The notes: a model not told the origin generated them from the letters alone. 31,798 bases of DNA from JAAYUK01 sp964392915 (GCA_964392915.1 CAYMRS010000027.1:1-31798); one strand, 5' to 3'. Positions 13,949 to 24,157 are shown, numbered from the stretch's first letter. Numbers and translations are program-made.

Positions 13949-15844
13949 CTATTCTCTGCCTTTGGGAAGTGCATCCAGAACTTCCCATCGATCATAGGCA
14001 GCGGCTATCTCCTGTTCGACATCTTCGAGGCGGGCTTTCGCCTGGGGAAGCCTATCGGCATCCTGAAGATAAAAATCAGGATTTGCCATATCCGCGTAAA
14101 TCTTTTCACGTTCTGATTCGAGCGACTCAATGCGGGAAGGCAGTGCTTCCAGTTCTATTTTTTCGTTGAAGTTCAGAACCCGCTGACGCTCCCGCTGCGG
14201 CCGCCCATTTTCCGGCTTTGGCATCTTTTTCGGGTCAGCAGGCGCCTCGGCATGGCGCTGATGCAACCAGTCATCATACCCGCCGACGTGTTCGGTCAGT
14301 AGACCGTCTCCCTCAAATGCTATTGTGCTTGTGACTACGTTGTTCAGGAACTCACGGTCATGGCTTACCAGAAGCACCGTGCCCTGGAACTGTATCAACA
14401 ACTCTTCCAGCAACTCGAGGGTGTCTGCATCGAGATCATTGGTCGGTTCGTCCATGACCAGAACATTTGCGGGCTGCGTAAACAGTTTTGCGAGCAGCGC
14501 ACGGTTTCTTTCCCCGCCGGAGAGTACCCTGACCGGCAGCCGTGCCCGTTCAGGCGGGAAGAGAAAATCACTCAGATAGCCGATGACATGGCGGACTCTG
14601 CCGTTCACGGTGACATGCTCGGATGCTTCAGCGACATTTTCGGCGACACTTATGTCGTCATCCAGCAGCATGCGGTGCTGATCAAAATATGCGACCTTCA
14701 GTCCCGATCCCCTGCGGACAGAACCCTGCTCAGGCTGAAGTTCACCAAGGAGAATCCTGATGAGCGTTGTCTTTCCGGAAGCGTTCGGCCCGATAATCCC
14801 AATCTTGTCGCCCCGCTGTATCATAACTGAGAACTCGTTGATAAGCGTGCTGCCTTCGAAGCCATACCGGATGCCGGTTGCTTCGAACACCAGCGTGCCG
14901 GAGCGCTCCGCATCATTCAAGGACATTGTTGCGTTTCCGGCCTGCTCGCGCCGTGCCCGACGTTCGCGCCGCATCTCCTTCAGCGCGGAGACGCGGCCTT
15001 CGTTCCGCGTGCGTCGCGCCTTGACCCCCTGCCGAATCCATGCCTCTTCCTGAGAGAGTTTTTTGTCGAAAAGGGCGTTCTGTGTTGCCTCGGCATCGAG
15101 TTCGGCCTGCCGTCTTTTCAGGTATGTTGCGTAATCTCCGGGCCAATCAGTGAGATTCCCGCGGTCGAGTTCGACAATGCGCGTGGCGAGCGTCTGCAGG
15201 AAGCGGCGGTCATGCGTGATGAAGAGAATAGCGCCGCGAAACTCTCGCAGGAACTCTTCGAGCCACTGAATGGAGTCGATATCCAGATGGTTGGTCGGTT
15301 CGTCAAGCAGCAGCAGGTCCGGTTCATTCACCAACGCCTGCGCCAGCGATACTCGCCGCTTATAGCCTCCGGACAGATCCGCCGCGCTGCTGTCGGCATC
15401 GAGGCCGAGATGAGAAAGGACCGTTTCGATCCGCTGTTGAACCTGCCAGCCCCCGGCTGCTTCAATCTGATGTTGCAGATCTTCCAGTTCGGCCAGCAGC
15501 GCCATGTCCGGGTTTTTTGCGAGGCGATGAGTGACCACATGATAGTGAGAAAGGAGATCAGCGATATTCCCGAGCCCTGACAGAACAACATCAAACACTG
15601 TTCCCGAAAGCGTCTGCGGAACTTCCTGCGCGAGCGACGCGATACGAATTCCCCGGCTGCAGATAACCGAGCCGCTGTCGGGCAGAATCCTGCCTTCCAG
15701 AATCCCGAGCAGGGTTGACTTCCCTTCGCCGTTGCGGCCCACGAGGCAGATGCGTTCCCCGTTGTCTATATGCAGCGTCGCGGCATTAAGCAGCAGGGGT
15801 CCGCCGAAGGCTATGCTGACGTTCTGGAGGCTGATGAATGACAT
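13949..15844 (-). CDS. uup: ABC-F family ATPase, Uup-like
   Basis: A 631-residue soluble protein with two ABC cassettes and no membrane segments. Cassette 1: GRNGEGKST, LSGGYKRRVSLAQAL, LLLLDEPTNHLD. Cassette 2: GPNASGKTT, LSGGERNRALLAKL, VLVMDEPTNDLD. A charged linker joins them (around WIRQGVKARRTRNEGR), and a C-terminal coiled coil (about residues 560-631, with IESLESEREKIY) is typical of Uup. ABC-F proteins act on ribosomes; Uup also affects replication and transposon excision. The start at 15844 is chosen because the protein then begins MSFISLQNV, in register with the family. No clear SD exists and the greB stop is 7 nt upstream, so coupled translation is likely. Confidence 0.92.
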   Translation of the reverse strand: MSFISLQNVSIAFGGPLLLNAATLHIDNGERICLVGRNGEGKSTLLGILEGRILPDSGSVICSRGIRIASLAQEVPQTLSGTVFDVVLSGLGNIADLLSHYHVVTHRLAKNPDMALLAELEDLQHQIEAAGGWQVQQRIETVLSHLGLDADSSAADLSGGYKRRVSLAQALVNEPDLLLLDEPTNHLDIDSIQWLEEFLREFRGAILFITHDRRFLQTLATRIVELDRGNLTDWPGDYATYLKRRQAELDAEATQNALFDKKLSQEEAWIRQGVKARRTRNEGRVSALKEMRRERRARREQAGNATMSLNDAERSGTLVFEATGIRYGFEGSTLINEFSVMIQRGDKIGIIGPNASGKTTLIRILLGELQPEQGSVRRGSGLKVAYFDQHRMLLDDDISVAENVAEASEHVTVNGRVRHVIGYLSDFLFPPERARLPVRVLSGGERNRALLAKLFTQPANVLVMDEPTNDLDADTLELLEELLIQFQGTVLLVSHDREFLNNVVTSTIAFEGDGLLTEHVGGYDDWLHQRHAEAPADPKKMPKPENGRPQRERQRVLNFNEKIELEALPSRIESLESEREKIYADMANPDFYLQDADRLPQAKARLEDVEQEIAAAYDRWEVLDALPKGRE

Positions 15845-15851
15845 GGGCAGG

Positions 15852-16349
15852 CTATCGATAGGAAACGGACAGCACCGCAAACGCTGCCGTACCGTTCGGT
15901 CTCGATACAACAATCTCATCTCCTTCTGATTTTCGCATCAGCGCCTTTGCCATCGGGGAGTCAATACTGATGCAGTTGGTTTCCGCGTTGCTTTCATCGG
16001 GACCGACAATCCGGTATGTGAAGACGTTGCCCTCGCTGTCCTCGATCGCAACCCGGGCGCCGAAAAATATCGTGGAGGTGTCCGCCGGTGTTCTGTACAC
16101 GACGATGACCTCACTCAATCTCTTTGATAAAAACCGGATGCGGGAATCGATCTGGCTTAACTGCTTCTTGCCGTAAATATACTCCGCATTTTCGGAGCGG
16201 TCGCCCATGGCGGCCGCCTCTGCCACAGCCTGGGTAACTTGCGGGCGCTTTACCTTCCAGAGATACGACAGCTCTTCGCTCAGTCGTTTGTTGCCTTCAG
16301 GCGTAATGTACGGGGATGCTTTCGGTTTAAGGGATGGCTGCTTTCTCAT
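15852..16349 (-). CDS. greB: Transcript cleavage factor GreB
   Basis: A 165-residue Gre factor that stimulates RNA polymerase to cleave backtracked transcripts. The N-terminal coiled coil has RPQVTQAVAEAAAMGDR and SENAEYIYGKKQL, with the acidic-tip region and the GreB-type IDSRIRFLSKRL. The C-terminal FKBP-like domain includes VFTYRIVGPDES and ISIDSPMAKALMRKSEGDE. LWKVKRP and YIYGKK favour GreB over GreA. GGAG lies very close to the ATG. It is divergent from the small gene at 16427 and upstream of uup in one operon. Confidence 0.92.
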   Translation of the reverse strand: MRKQPSLKPKASPYITPEGNKRLSEELSYLWKVKRPQVTQAVAEAAAMGDRSENAEYIYGKKQLSQIDSRIRFLSKRLSEVIVVYRTPADTSTIFFGARVAIEDSEGNVFTYRIVGPDESNAETNCISIDSPMAKALMRKSEGDEIVVSRPNGTAAFAVLSVSYR

Positions 16350-16365
16350 GGCTCCATTTAGTTTA

Positions 16366-16419
16366 CCTTGTGTGATACAGTAAATGTCATGTCGTTTTCA
16401 TAATATTTGCCACACAAGG
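16366..16419. repeat. 9-bp inverted repeat spanning the greB divergent promoter region
   Basis: CCTTGTGTG at 16366-16374 and its exact complement CACACAAGG at 16411-16419 are 36 bp apart in the 77-bp gap between greB and the 67-residue gene. The right arm overlaps the AAGGAG SD of the latter. A -10-like CATAAT lies between the arms on the plus strand (16399-16404). Operator half-sites, or an RNA pairing that hides the SD, are possible; chance is also possible. Confidence 0.4.
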
Positions 16420-16426
16420 AGCATTA

Positions 16427-16630
16427 ATGGCCAAGTATACGGCACTCATCAGCGAACCATTGCGCCAAAGGATACATTCTCTGCCAAAGGGAGTGAAGTT
16501 CGCGAATTTCATGGAAAAGGCGATGGAATCTTTTGTCGCAGAGCTCGAAAATAACCCGGATCTGACCCCTGACAATTTCGTCATTACGGTCTCGGCAAGA
16601 AAAGACAGTGCCGCAAAAAAGAAACGATAA
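16427..16630 (+). CDS. Small hypothetical protein (67 aa)
   Basis: A 67-residue soluble protein beginning MAKYTALISEPLRQRIHSLP and ending in a Lys-rich tail (DSAAKKKR). AAGGAG is 6 nt before the ATG. It has no Cys, no membrane segment and no family I recognise. The basic end and small helical make-up would suit a nucleic-acid or protein-binding role, but that is speculation. Its 3' end overlaps the GIY-YIG gene by 23 nt, so the two are translated together. It opens a three-gene plus-strand set. Confidence 0.7.
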   Translation: MAKYTALISEPLRQRIHSLPKGVKFANFMEKAMESFVAELENNPDLTPDNFVITVSARKDSAAKKKR

Positions 16631-16958
16631 CCCCGCATCGGCCCCTGCCGGGCAGTGGTGTGTGTATATGCTTCATTGTAGAGGCGACTGTCTTTACACG
16701 GGCTCGACAAACAACCTGGAGAAGCGGCTTCAGGAACATGAGCGCGGCGCAGGCAGCAGGTTTGTACGGTCACGGCTGCCGTTTGAGGTGGTTAAAGAGA
16801 TACCCTGTGCAGGTAAAAGCGAAGCATTGAGGCTGGAATCGTTGCTGAAGGTGCTGAGAAGAAGGAGGAAGATTGAGATGATTGAACTAAATCTGGATGG
16901 CGCTGGATATCTGAGGATATTAAGCAAGGAGAAGGACGTTTATGCATCAGGTGCATAA
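16608..16958 (+). CDS. GIY-YIG domain protein
   Basis: A 116-residue protein of the UPF0213/YhbQ-like class of GIY-YIG nuclease-fold proteins. The two signature strands are VYMLHCRGDCLYTGSTNNLEK (GIY as VYM, YIG as YTG). Then come RLQEHERGAG, a segment containing FVRSRLPFEVV, and the Glu in SEALRLESLLK. The start is a GTG at 16608 inside the preceding gene; the SD is weak, consistent with coupling. Single-domain proteins of this type are DNA nucleases or uncharacterised, and this one has no attached partner domain. It overlaps the next gene by 17 nt. Confidence 0.85.
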   Translation: MPQKRNDNPASAPAGQWCVYMLHCRGDCLYTGSTNNLEKRLQEHERGAGSRFVRSRLPFEVVKEIPCAGKSEALRLESLLKVLRRRRKIEMIELNLDGAGYLRILSKEKDVYASGA

Positions 16959-17238
16959 TCCGGAGCAGATTCGCAGGCAATTCTGGGCGATACAGCTCCG
17001 CCAATTCTTAGGGTTGATGGCATCGATTGCCCTGTTGTTTCTCGTTGGGTACCTGTACAAGCGCACAGGATTGCTGGGGGAAAATGCAAAAGAGATGACA
17101 TTCGGTCTGGTCGCTATCGTGATAGCCGCGTTTTTGGGCTTCAGCGTAATGAACTGGCGATGCCCGGTATGCGGGAAATACATGGGGGCGAATATTCATC
17201 GGAACGTCTGTAAAAAATGCGGGACGCAGCTTCAGTGA
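16942..17238 (+). CDS. Small membrane protein with C-terminal zinc ribbon
   Basis: A 98-residue protein with two hydrophobic spans (about 23-41, LGLMASIALLFLVGYLY, and 54-71, FGLVAIVIAAFLGFSV). A rubredoxin/zinc-ribbon-like tail follows with CPVC and CKKC. AAGGA lies 6 nt before the ATG, which is inside the end of the GIY-YIG gene. I do not recognise a named family; small two-span proteins with a cytoplasmic zinc ribbon are common and uncharacterised. It is last in the three-gene set, and a hairpin follows 20 nt later. Confidence 0.75.
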   Translation: MHQVHNPEQIRRQFWAIQLRQFLGLMASIALLFLVGYLYKRTGLLGENAKEMTFGLVAIVIAAFLGFSVMNWRCPVCGKYMGANIHRNVCKKCGTQLQ

Positions 17239-17257
17239 AGGAAGATTTGCACGTAAA

Positions 17258-17280
17258 ACCGGCAGGCCGGACCTGCCGGT
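17258..17280 (-). terminator. Hairpin terminator between convergent genes
   Basis: ACCGGCAGG (17258-17266) pairs with CCTGCCGGT (17272-17280) around a 5-nt loop. On the minus strand the stem runs into TTTT, making an intrinsic terminator for the gene ending at 17309. On the plus strand there is no T-run, but it may still help end the upstream three-gene set. Confidence 0.6.
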
Positions 17281-17308
17281 ACTCATGAATAAGAAATTGC
17301 CGCGACGC

Positions 17309-17668
17309 TCAGTGCGTGTATTGAATAGCGACTTCGTACTCAATGGACGAATGTTCCTGCACAGGACCGCCATCACAGGTCAATTCGCCCTTGACTGAAT
17401 CCCTGTGGTCTCTCACCATGCCGGAAATGATCTGCGTCAGGTCGAACCCACCGTCCGTGCAGCCTTTGCTCAGGCAGTCTATCGAAAAAAGCGCGCAACT
17501 GCTCGGCACGAAGTTAACAGTCCTCGGCATCGCCTGCTTCATGCCCCGCTGGCTGTAAGTCATGCTGACGACAATGCCGGCAACTTCAGGGAAGTGGTTT
17601 GCCAGTGACCCGGCATCCAGCCGCTTCTGGATTTTTTCGGTCCGTGAGGCATTGCTTCTGCTGTTCAT
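17309..17668 (-). CDS. Hypothetical protein (119 aa)
   Basis: A 119-residue soluble protein of unknown function. It starts MNSRSNASRTEKIQKRLDAG and contains VAGIVVSMTYSQRGMKQAM, followed by SSCALFSIDCLSKGC and LTCDGGPVQEHS. The first half looks like an alpha/beta segment and the four Cys in the second half could bind metal. GGAGGAAAC precedes the ATG and a hairpin terminator follows, so it is a genuine, monocistronic gene. No family could be named. Confidence 0.72.
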   Translation of the reverse strand: MNSRSNASRTEKIQKRLDAGSLANHFPEVAGIVVSMTYSQRGMKQAMPRTVNFVPSSCALFSIDCLSKGCTDGGFDLTQIISGMVRDHRDSVKGELTCDGGPVQEHSSIEYEVAIQYTH

Positions 17669-18009
17669 GTTTCCTCCGTCTGAATAAGCCTTTGCCGCGC
17701 GAATTCGGCTTGTCAGAATATTATAAGGTTAACAACAGGCATCGGCCCTGGTTTTTGGCCCCTTGGTGAAATTGTTCAGTCCTGCGGCGCGAACCGGAAT
17801 AAAAACTCCCGCAGAGACACCGACAACGGTATGTGAAAAATATCTTCTGCGTCCGACCGGCATCCTTACTCATAAAAAAATCCAAAGCTCAAAGTCTTTG
17901 TGGCCTGTCACGAACGCAAAAAACTGTAAAGTTCTGTTTACAGATTAACACGCTTATACAGAAAATTGACATCAGCCTGAACAGTCCGCCGAGATGCCCG
18001 CTGCCCGAC
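17669..18009. other. Gene-poor stretch between two minus-strand genes
   Basis: About 340 bp with no convincing coding frame; a 61-codon plus-strand frame (17763-17948) has no SD and a low-complexity, unlike-protein sequence. It contains a perfect -10 (TATAAT, minus strand, 17720-17725) with no matching -35, likely serving the 119-residue gene. It also contains the terminator of the next gene at 17918-17943. The rest is AT-richer than its surroundings. Confidence 0.6.
17918..17943 (-). terminator. Intrinsic terminator of the metal-transporter operon
   Basis: On the minus strand CTGTAAA, a 6-nt loop and TTTACAG are followed directly by six T residues. It lies 66 nt after the stop of the 214-residue gene and ends the pilZ-znuC-znuB run. 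Confidence 0.75.
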
Positions 18010-18654
18010 TTACCCGCTTTTCCCGCAGAACTCCATGTTGACTGTCAGCATCTGCTGCTGGATTTTTTTGTAATCAATTCCGTATTTTTCATGCAGGGCG
18101 GCAGCTATTTCCGCGTACCGCCCGAAAACAGCGCCAATGTCTGCCACGCCGTACTGATGGGAGAAGTCCTTGCAGAGTTCGTGAGCGATTTCGACATGCA
18201 GGTACGGTGTTTTTACGAGCGCGGCGCTCACCTGCTTTGTGATGTCGGCCCGCAGTTCTTCGGTATCCTCACCGTTCGCGCGCCTTCTGAAGAGCTCTCC
18301 GACGGTCAGATTCTCCATGTCGAGGCAGAGACTGAATTTTTTGCAGTTCATGCAGCAATACCGAAGCTCATCTTTCAGCGTCTCGATGAGATAGGTCTCA
18401 AGAATATTCTGAAAAGTTCCGTCTTCGCCCGGTTGGGCAAGCTCGAGGAGTCCTGAAACAAACTCCTCGCTTTTTTTCGGAACGCCGTCAGGAGTCTCAG
18501 CAATGCGCTTTGAAAGCTCGGCCCCTATAATACTGGCCGCGAGCATCGTGAAATAGCGCATCTCTTCAGGATACATATCGAGCTTTCTTTTCGTTTCGCG
18601 GCCGTTCAGTTCCATGAGAACGGCGAGTTGAGAGAAAGAAAGGGGAGCGGCCAT
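18010..18654 (-). CDS. Unrecognised 214-aa protein with Cys cluster, linked to metal transporter genes
   Basis: A largely helical soluble protein I do not recognise. It opens MAAPLSFSQLAVLMELNGRE. A central Cys group at about residues 99-108 (CCMNCKKFSLC) could bind zinc or an Fe-S cluster, and a charged segment FRRRANGEDTEELRADI follows. GGAGG lies 6 nt before the ATG, and that ATG shares one base with the stop of the upstream 68-residue gene (TGATG), so the two are co-translated. It is the last gene of the operon holding the Zn/Mn-type ABC transporter, which suggests but does not prove a metal-related role. Confidence 0.75.
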   Translation of the reverse strand: MAAPLSFSQLAVLMELNGRETKRKLDMYPEEMRYFTMLAASIIGAELSKRIAETPDGVPKKSEEFVSGLLELAQPGEDGTFQNILETYLIETLKDELRYCCMNCKKFSLCLDMENLTVGELFRRRANGEDTEELRADITKQVSAALVKTPYLHVEIAHELCKDFSHQYGVADIGAVFGRYAEIAAALHEKYGIDYKKIQQQMLTVNMEFCGKSG

Positions 18655-18860
18655 CAGAATCCTCCGATGAGAGCGTTGTTTTTTTCCGGGGCATCGTCCC
18701 TGCTTTTGAATCCGGGGCAGTTTTCCGCACCCTCGCAGCCCGCCTGTCGCAGTTTGCAGTCAAAATTGACACATGGCGTCGGAGCTGGACGTAAAGCGGT
18801 CGCTTTCTGACTCGAAGAAGATTTGCCCGCTTTTCGACATCCCGATGCGGGAGGTGTCAT
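18654..18860 (-). CDS. Small Cys-rich protein (68 aa)
   Basis: A 68-residue protein starting MTPPASGCRKAGKSSSS. Its C-terminal half carries CVNFDCKLRQAGCEGAENC, a C-x4-C-x6-C-x5-C arrangement suited to metal binding, and the N-terminal part is Ser/Lys-rich and probably disordered. AAAGGG is 7 nt before the ATG at 18860; a longer frame to 18974 lacks a signal. Its stop overlaps the next start (TGATG). The metal ABC permease gene ends 106 nt upstream. It is too short for reliable family naming, but the SD and coupling make it a real gene rather than a shadow. Confidence 0.6.
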   Translation of the reverse strand: MTPPASGCRKAGKSSSSQKATALRPAPTPCVNFDCKLRQAGCEGAENCPGFKSRDDAPEKNNALIGGF

Positions 18861-18966
18861 GATATCCCTTTCAGGCAAGCCTGACGCCGATGTCCGGGAA
18901 AACGTCCAGTTGCATAGCGGAGTGTTGCTCGCTTGGGCATAAGAACGCCTGCAGTGGACATGTTTT

Positions 18967-19782
18967 TCATGCATCCCTCTTCAGCAGTCGAATCGATGCT
19001 GTAAGAGCGAACATGCAAAGGTTCACAATGACGATGGTTGCTCCGGCAGGCAGATTCAGAAAAAATGAGAGAACGATCCCAGTCAGAACCGACGAGACGC
19101 CGAAGGCCGCCGACAGCAGAATGGCACGGAGAAAGCTTCGCGCGACCTGCAGCGACGCTGCGGCTGGGACGATAAGGAGCGCGGAGATGAGCATAATCCC
19201 GACGACCTTCATGGCAAGCACAACGGTAAGACCCGTCAGCAGTACGAGCAGCATTGTTATCGCCTCGGTTCGTACCCCTGATGTGCGGGCGGTTTCTTCA
19301 TCAAATGTTATTGCGAAAAGATCCCGGAAAAAAAGGGCTACGGTTGCAAGAACAATGAAACAAAGAACGCATGAAATAACGACTTCCTGGCTGCTGACCG
19401 CGAGAATATTGCCGAAGAGGTAACTGAACAGGTCGATGTTGAAGCCGCCGGCCATGCTGGCGATAAGCACACCGCCGGCGATGCCGAACGAAGAGACGAT
19501 GCCGATTGCCGCGTCGCCGTAAAGACGGGTTTTTTGGGTCAGGCGGAAGATGCCGGCTGATGCGAGGAGCACGACCGGAATGGTGACAAGCAGAGTGTGG
19601 GCCTGCAGCAGCATCGAAAGTGCAACGCTCCCGAATGCGACATGCGACAGTCCGTCGCCAATAAGTGAAAGCCGCCGCAGCACGAGAAACAGGCCGAGTA
19701 CTGAACAGGCGCAGGCGATGAAGCTGCCGGCGATGAGTGCTCGCTGCATGAATCCATATGAGAGCAGGTCAGAGAGTTCCAC
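18967..19782 (-). CDS. Zn/Mn-type ABC transporter permease (ZnuB/MntB family)
   Basis: A 271-residue integral membrane protein of the ABC-3 family with about eight spans. Landmarks are FMQRALIAGSFIACACSVLGLFLVLR, SLIGDGLSHVAFGSVAL, the conserved DLFSYLFGNILAVS, FDEETARTSGVR, and VVGIMLISALLIVPAAAS. These imply import of a divalent metal (Zn or Mn). The open frame continues upstream to 19938 but the extra part is the complement-frame shadow of the ATPase gene. The GTG at 19782 is favoured because GAGGAAAG lies 7-10 nt ahead; the ATG at 19797 has no SD. It overlaps the ATPase gene by 14 nt. No periplasmic binding-protein gene is present in the window. Confidence 0.9.
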   Translation of the reverse strand: MELSDLLSYGFMQRALIAGSFIACACSVLGLFLVLRRLSLIGDGLSHVAFGSVALSMLLQAHTLLVTIPVVLLASAGIFRLTQKTRLYGDAAIGIVSSFGIAGGVLIASMAGGFNIDLFSYLFGNILAVSSQEVVISCVLCFIVLATVALFFRDLFAITFDEETARTSGVRTEAITMLLVLLTGLTVVLAMKVVGIMLISALLIVPAAASLQVARSFLRAILLSAAFGVSSVLTGIVLSFFLNLPAGATIVIVNLCMFALTASIRLLKRDA

Positions 19783-20554
19783 GCGCTCTTTCCTCATTGT
19801 TGTGGCGGTGGCAGATGATGTGCTGAGAGTAGTCTCCGAAATACGATGACATCTCCGGCGAGTGGCAGAAGTCGTCAAACCCGCCGTAGAAGACGACCCG
19901 CTTGTCCAGATACAACAACCGATTCGCGTAGCGCCCAATGGAACCGATATCGTGGGTTATGAGGATGATGGTTGTCTTCTGTGAGCGATTCAGCGAGTCG
20001 AGTAATTCATAGAAACGTTCGCGGGTGTCTGGGTCGAGCGCGGTGGTTGGTTCGTCCAGAATCAGAAGTTCCGGGGAGTTGACCAAAGCGCGCGCGATGA
20101 ATGCCCTCTGCTGCTGGCCGCCGGAGAGCTCGCCGATCATTTTTTTCCGGAGGTCTGCGATGCCGAGCAGGTCGAGCGCCTGCATGACTGCCTGCTCTTC
20201 TCCGGCCGGCCGCCTTTTTGGAAATGCCGGTCTTGAGCTGAGCATGCCGAGAGAGACTATTTCCTGGAGCGTGGCCGGAAACTGCAGATTGAATTGTCCA
20301 ATGCGTTGCGGGAGATAGCCGATTTTTTTCCAGTCGTGAAATCCGGACACCGGGATTCCGAAGAGGCGGATGTCCTGACCCCGAGCGGCAAGAAGACCGA
20401 GCACTGCCCGTATGAGCGTGCTTTTCCCGGAACCGTTCGGGCCGACAAGCCCGATATAATCTCCCCGGTCCGCGTCAAAGCTGACCTCGGTCAGGACGGG
20501 CGATGCCGCATAGCGAAAAGATACATTGCGAACTGAGAGTATCGTCTCAAGCAC
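19769..20554 (-). CDS. Zn/Mn-type ABC transporter ATPase (ZnuC family)
   Basis: A 261-residue ABC ATPase: Walker A GPNGSGKST, Q-loop region GYLPQRIGQFN, signature LSGGQQQRAFIARAL, Walker B LLILDEPTTALD, and switch His in LITHDIG. The YLPQR and the pairing with an ABC-3 permease place it in the zinc/manganese group. It starts with a GTG at 20554 without a clear SD. A 15-bp perfect palindrome directly adjoins the start codon. The PilZ gene ends 24 nt upstream, so the genes form one operon. Confidence 0.9.
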   Translation of the reverse strand: MLETILSVRNVSFRYAASPVLTEVSFDADRGDYIGLVGPNGSGKSTLIRAVLGLLAARGQDIRLFGIPVSGFHDWKKIGYLPQRIGQFNLQFPATLQEIVSLGMLSSRPAFPKRRPAGEEQAVMQALDLLGIADLRKKMIGELSGGQQQRAFIARALVNSPELLILDEPTTALDPDTRERFYELLDSLNRSQKTTIILITHDIGSIGRYANRLLYLDKRVVFYGGFDDFCHSPEMSSYFGDYSQHIICHRHNNEERARGTL

Positions 20555-20568
20555 GGTATAGTATACCG
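20554..20568. promoter_or_regulatory. 15-bp palindrome next to the znuC-like start
   Basis: CGGTATAGTATACCG is a perfect inverted repeat with a single central base. It occupies the last bases before the GTG and includes a -10-like TATACT on the minus strand. 7-1-7 palindromes are typical of Fur-family regulators such as Zur, but the sequence is not a recognised Zur box. Confidence 0.45.
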
Positions 20569-20578
20569 CACCCGGGTG

Positions 20579-21085
20579 TCACGCCATGAGAAAGAGACTG
20601 AGGCGCTGTTTCTGATGATCGTCAACGTTGATGAACTCAATACCCATTTTCATCTTTTGCGTCGGCGTTTCAATAACAGCGGCGATCTCTCCCTGAATCA
20701 GGAACATCTCTTTCTGCCCGGGGAAGGTAAAAAAGATAAGCAGGATATTGCCCTTGCGCTCGCAGAGCGCATCGAACTTCATCCTGCCGAATTCGATGGC
20801 GCAGCCGGTGCGTGACATATCAGAAATCCATCCGGTCTTGACACGCGGGTCCATGATGTTCTCGATATCTATCGAGGTTGTGTAGTAACAGGGGATGGTA
20901 ACTTTCTTGCGGTAAAAAGTGCGGATATCAAGCTTGACCATGAAATCTGAGCTGCAGCGTTCGCATTTCAGGAAAAAGTTTTCATGCGGGGCTTCTTTCC
21001 GTAAATTTTGGTGTTCATGGCCACACTCAGGGCAGGGAATTTTCATCATTGCTGCAGGACGCACAGTTACGGTTTTCATGTTCAC
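20579..21085 (-). CDS. PilZ-domain protein with N-terminal zinc ribbon
   Basis: A 168-residue cytoplasmic protein. Residues about 18-46 form a zinc ribbon with CPECGHEH and CERCSSDF. A PilZ domain follows, with the c-di-GMP contact motifs RTFYR (RxxxR) and DMSRTG (DxSxxG) and the FRxFYRK-like linker seen in anaerobe members, then a beta-barrel including KMGIEFINV. It is predicted to bind cyclic di-GMP. The start is GTG 21085 or ATG 21079; GGAGAG favours the first slightly. It leads the operon that continues into the metal ABC genes, an unusual pairing. An extended -10 promoter lies upstream. Confidence 0.85.
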   Translation of the reverse strand: MNMKTVTVRPAAMMKIPCPECGHEHQNLRKEAPHENFFLKCERCSSDFMVKLDIRTFYRKKVTIPCYYTTSIDIENIMDPRVKTGWISDMSRTGCAIEFGRMKFDALCERKGNILLIFFTFPGQKEMFLIQGEIAAVIETPTQKMKMGIEFINVDDHQKQRLSLFLMA

Positions 21086-21124
21086 GATCTCTCCAAAATC
21101 ATTATCAAAGTCAACTCTTACAAA

Positions 21125-21133
21125 ATTATAGCA
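21125..21133 (-). promoter_or_regulatory. Extended -10 promoter of the pilZ-znuCB operon
   Basis: On the minus strand TGC-TATAAT gives a perfect -10 with the extended TGn motif. The predicted leader is about 33 nt and holds GGAGAG. No matching -35 is visible. Confidence 0.5.
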
Positions 21134-21270
21134 AATATGCGCCTGAATTTGTTTACCACGCTGCCAACCGCAGGTGAAATGCTGCAGTGCTGTAAAAGAT
21201 GCCAGAACGGCAGAATCGGCCGAAAAAATGCCTCCGAAACGGTGTCAGCCCGCTCCCATGCTTGAATTCC

Positions 21271-21299
21271 TTGCATTTTTCAGAGGGCTACGCTAGAAT
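21271..21299 (+). promoter_or_regulatory. ppdK promoter
   Basis: TTGCAT (21271-21276) and TAGAAT (21294-21299) with a 17-nt spacer. The leader would be about 31 nt and carries AGGAGG 8 nt before the ATG. It is divergent from the pilZ promoter. Confidence 0.7.
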
Positions 21300-21336
21300 T
21301 ATACTACGTGCTGACTATGCAATAGGAGGGATTTGA

Positions 21337-24075
<2,739 letters not shown>

Positions 24076-24084
24076 CGGAATCTG

Positions 24085-24129
24085 AAAAACAGAGGGCCGC
24101 GGCTGATGAAGCCGCGGCCCTCTGTTTTT
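24085..24129. terminator. Bidirectional intrinsic terminator between ppdK and the DUF4139 gene
   Basis: A perfect 19-bp stem (24085-24103 with 24111-24129) with a 7-nt loop. It has A5 on one side and T5 on the other, so it can end transcription on both strands, serving the convergent genes ending at 24075 and 24158. Confidence 0.88.
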
Positions 24130-24157
24130 CTTTTTGAAGGTCGGAAGTGAGGGAGTC

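Noticed and set aside
17763..17948. 61-codon plus-strand frame in the gene-poor stretch
   Set aside because: No SD, no recognisable domain, and it runs through the terminator of the opposite-strand operon.
18861..18966. In-frame open stretch after the TGA of the metal permease gene, as a readthrough or selenocysteine extension
   Set aside because: About 31 codons without a stop is expected by chance, there is no conserved C-terminal extension in the family, and no selenocysteine-type hairpin was seen.
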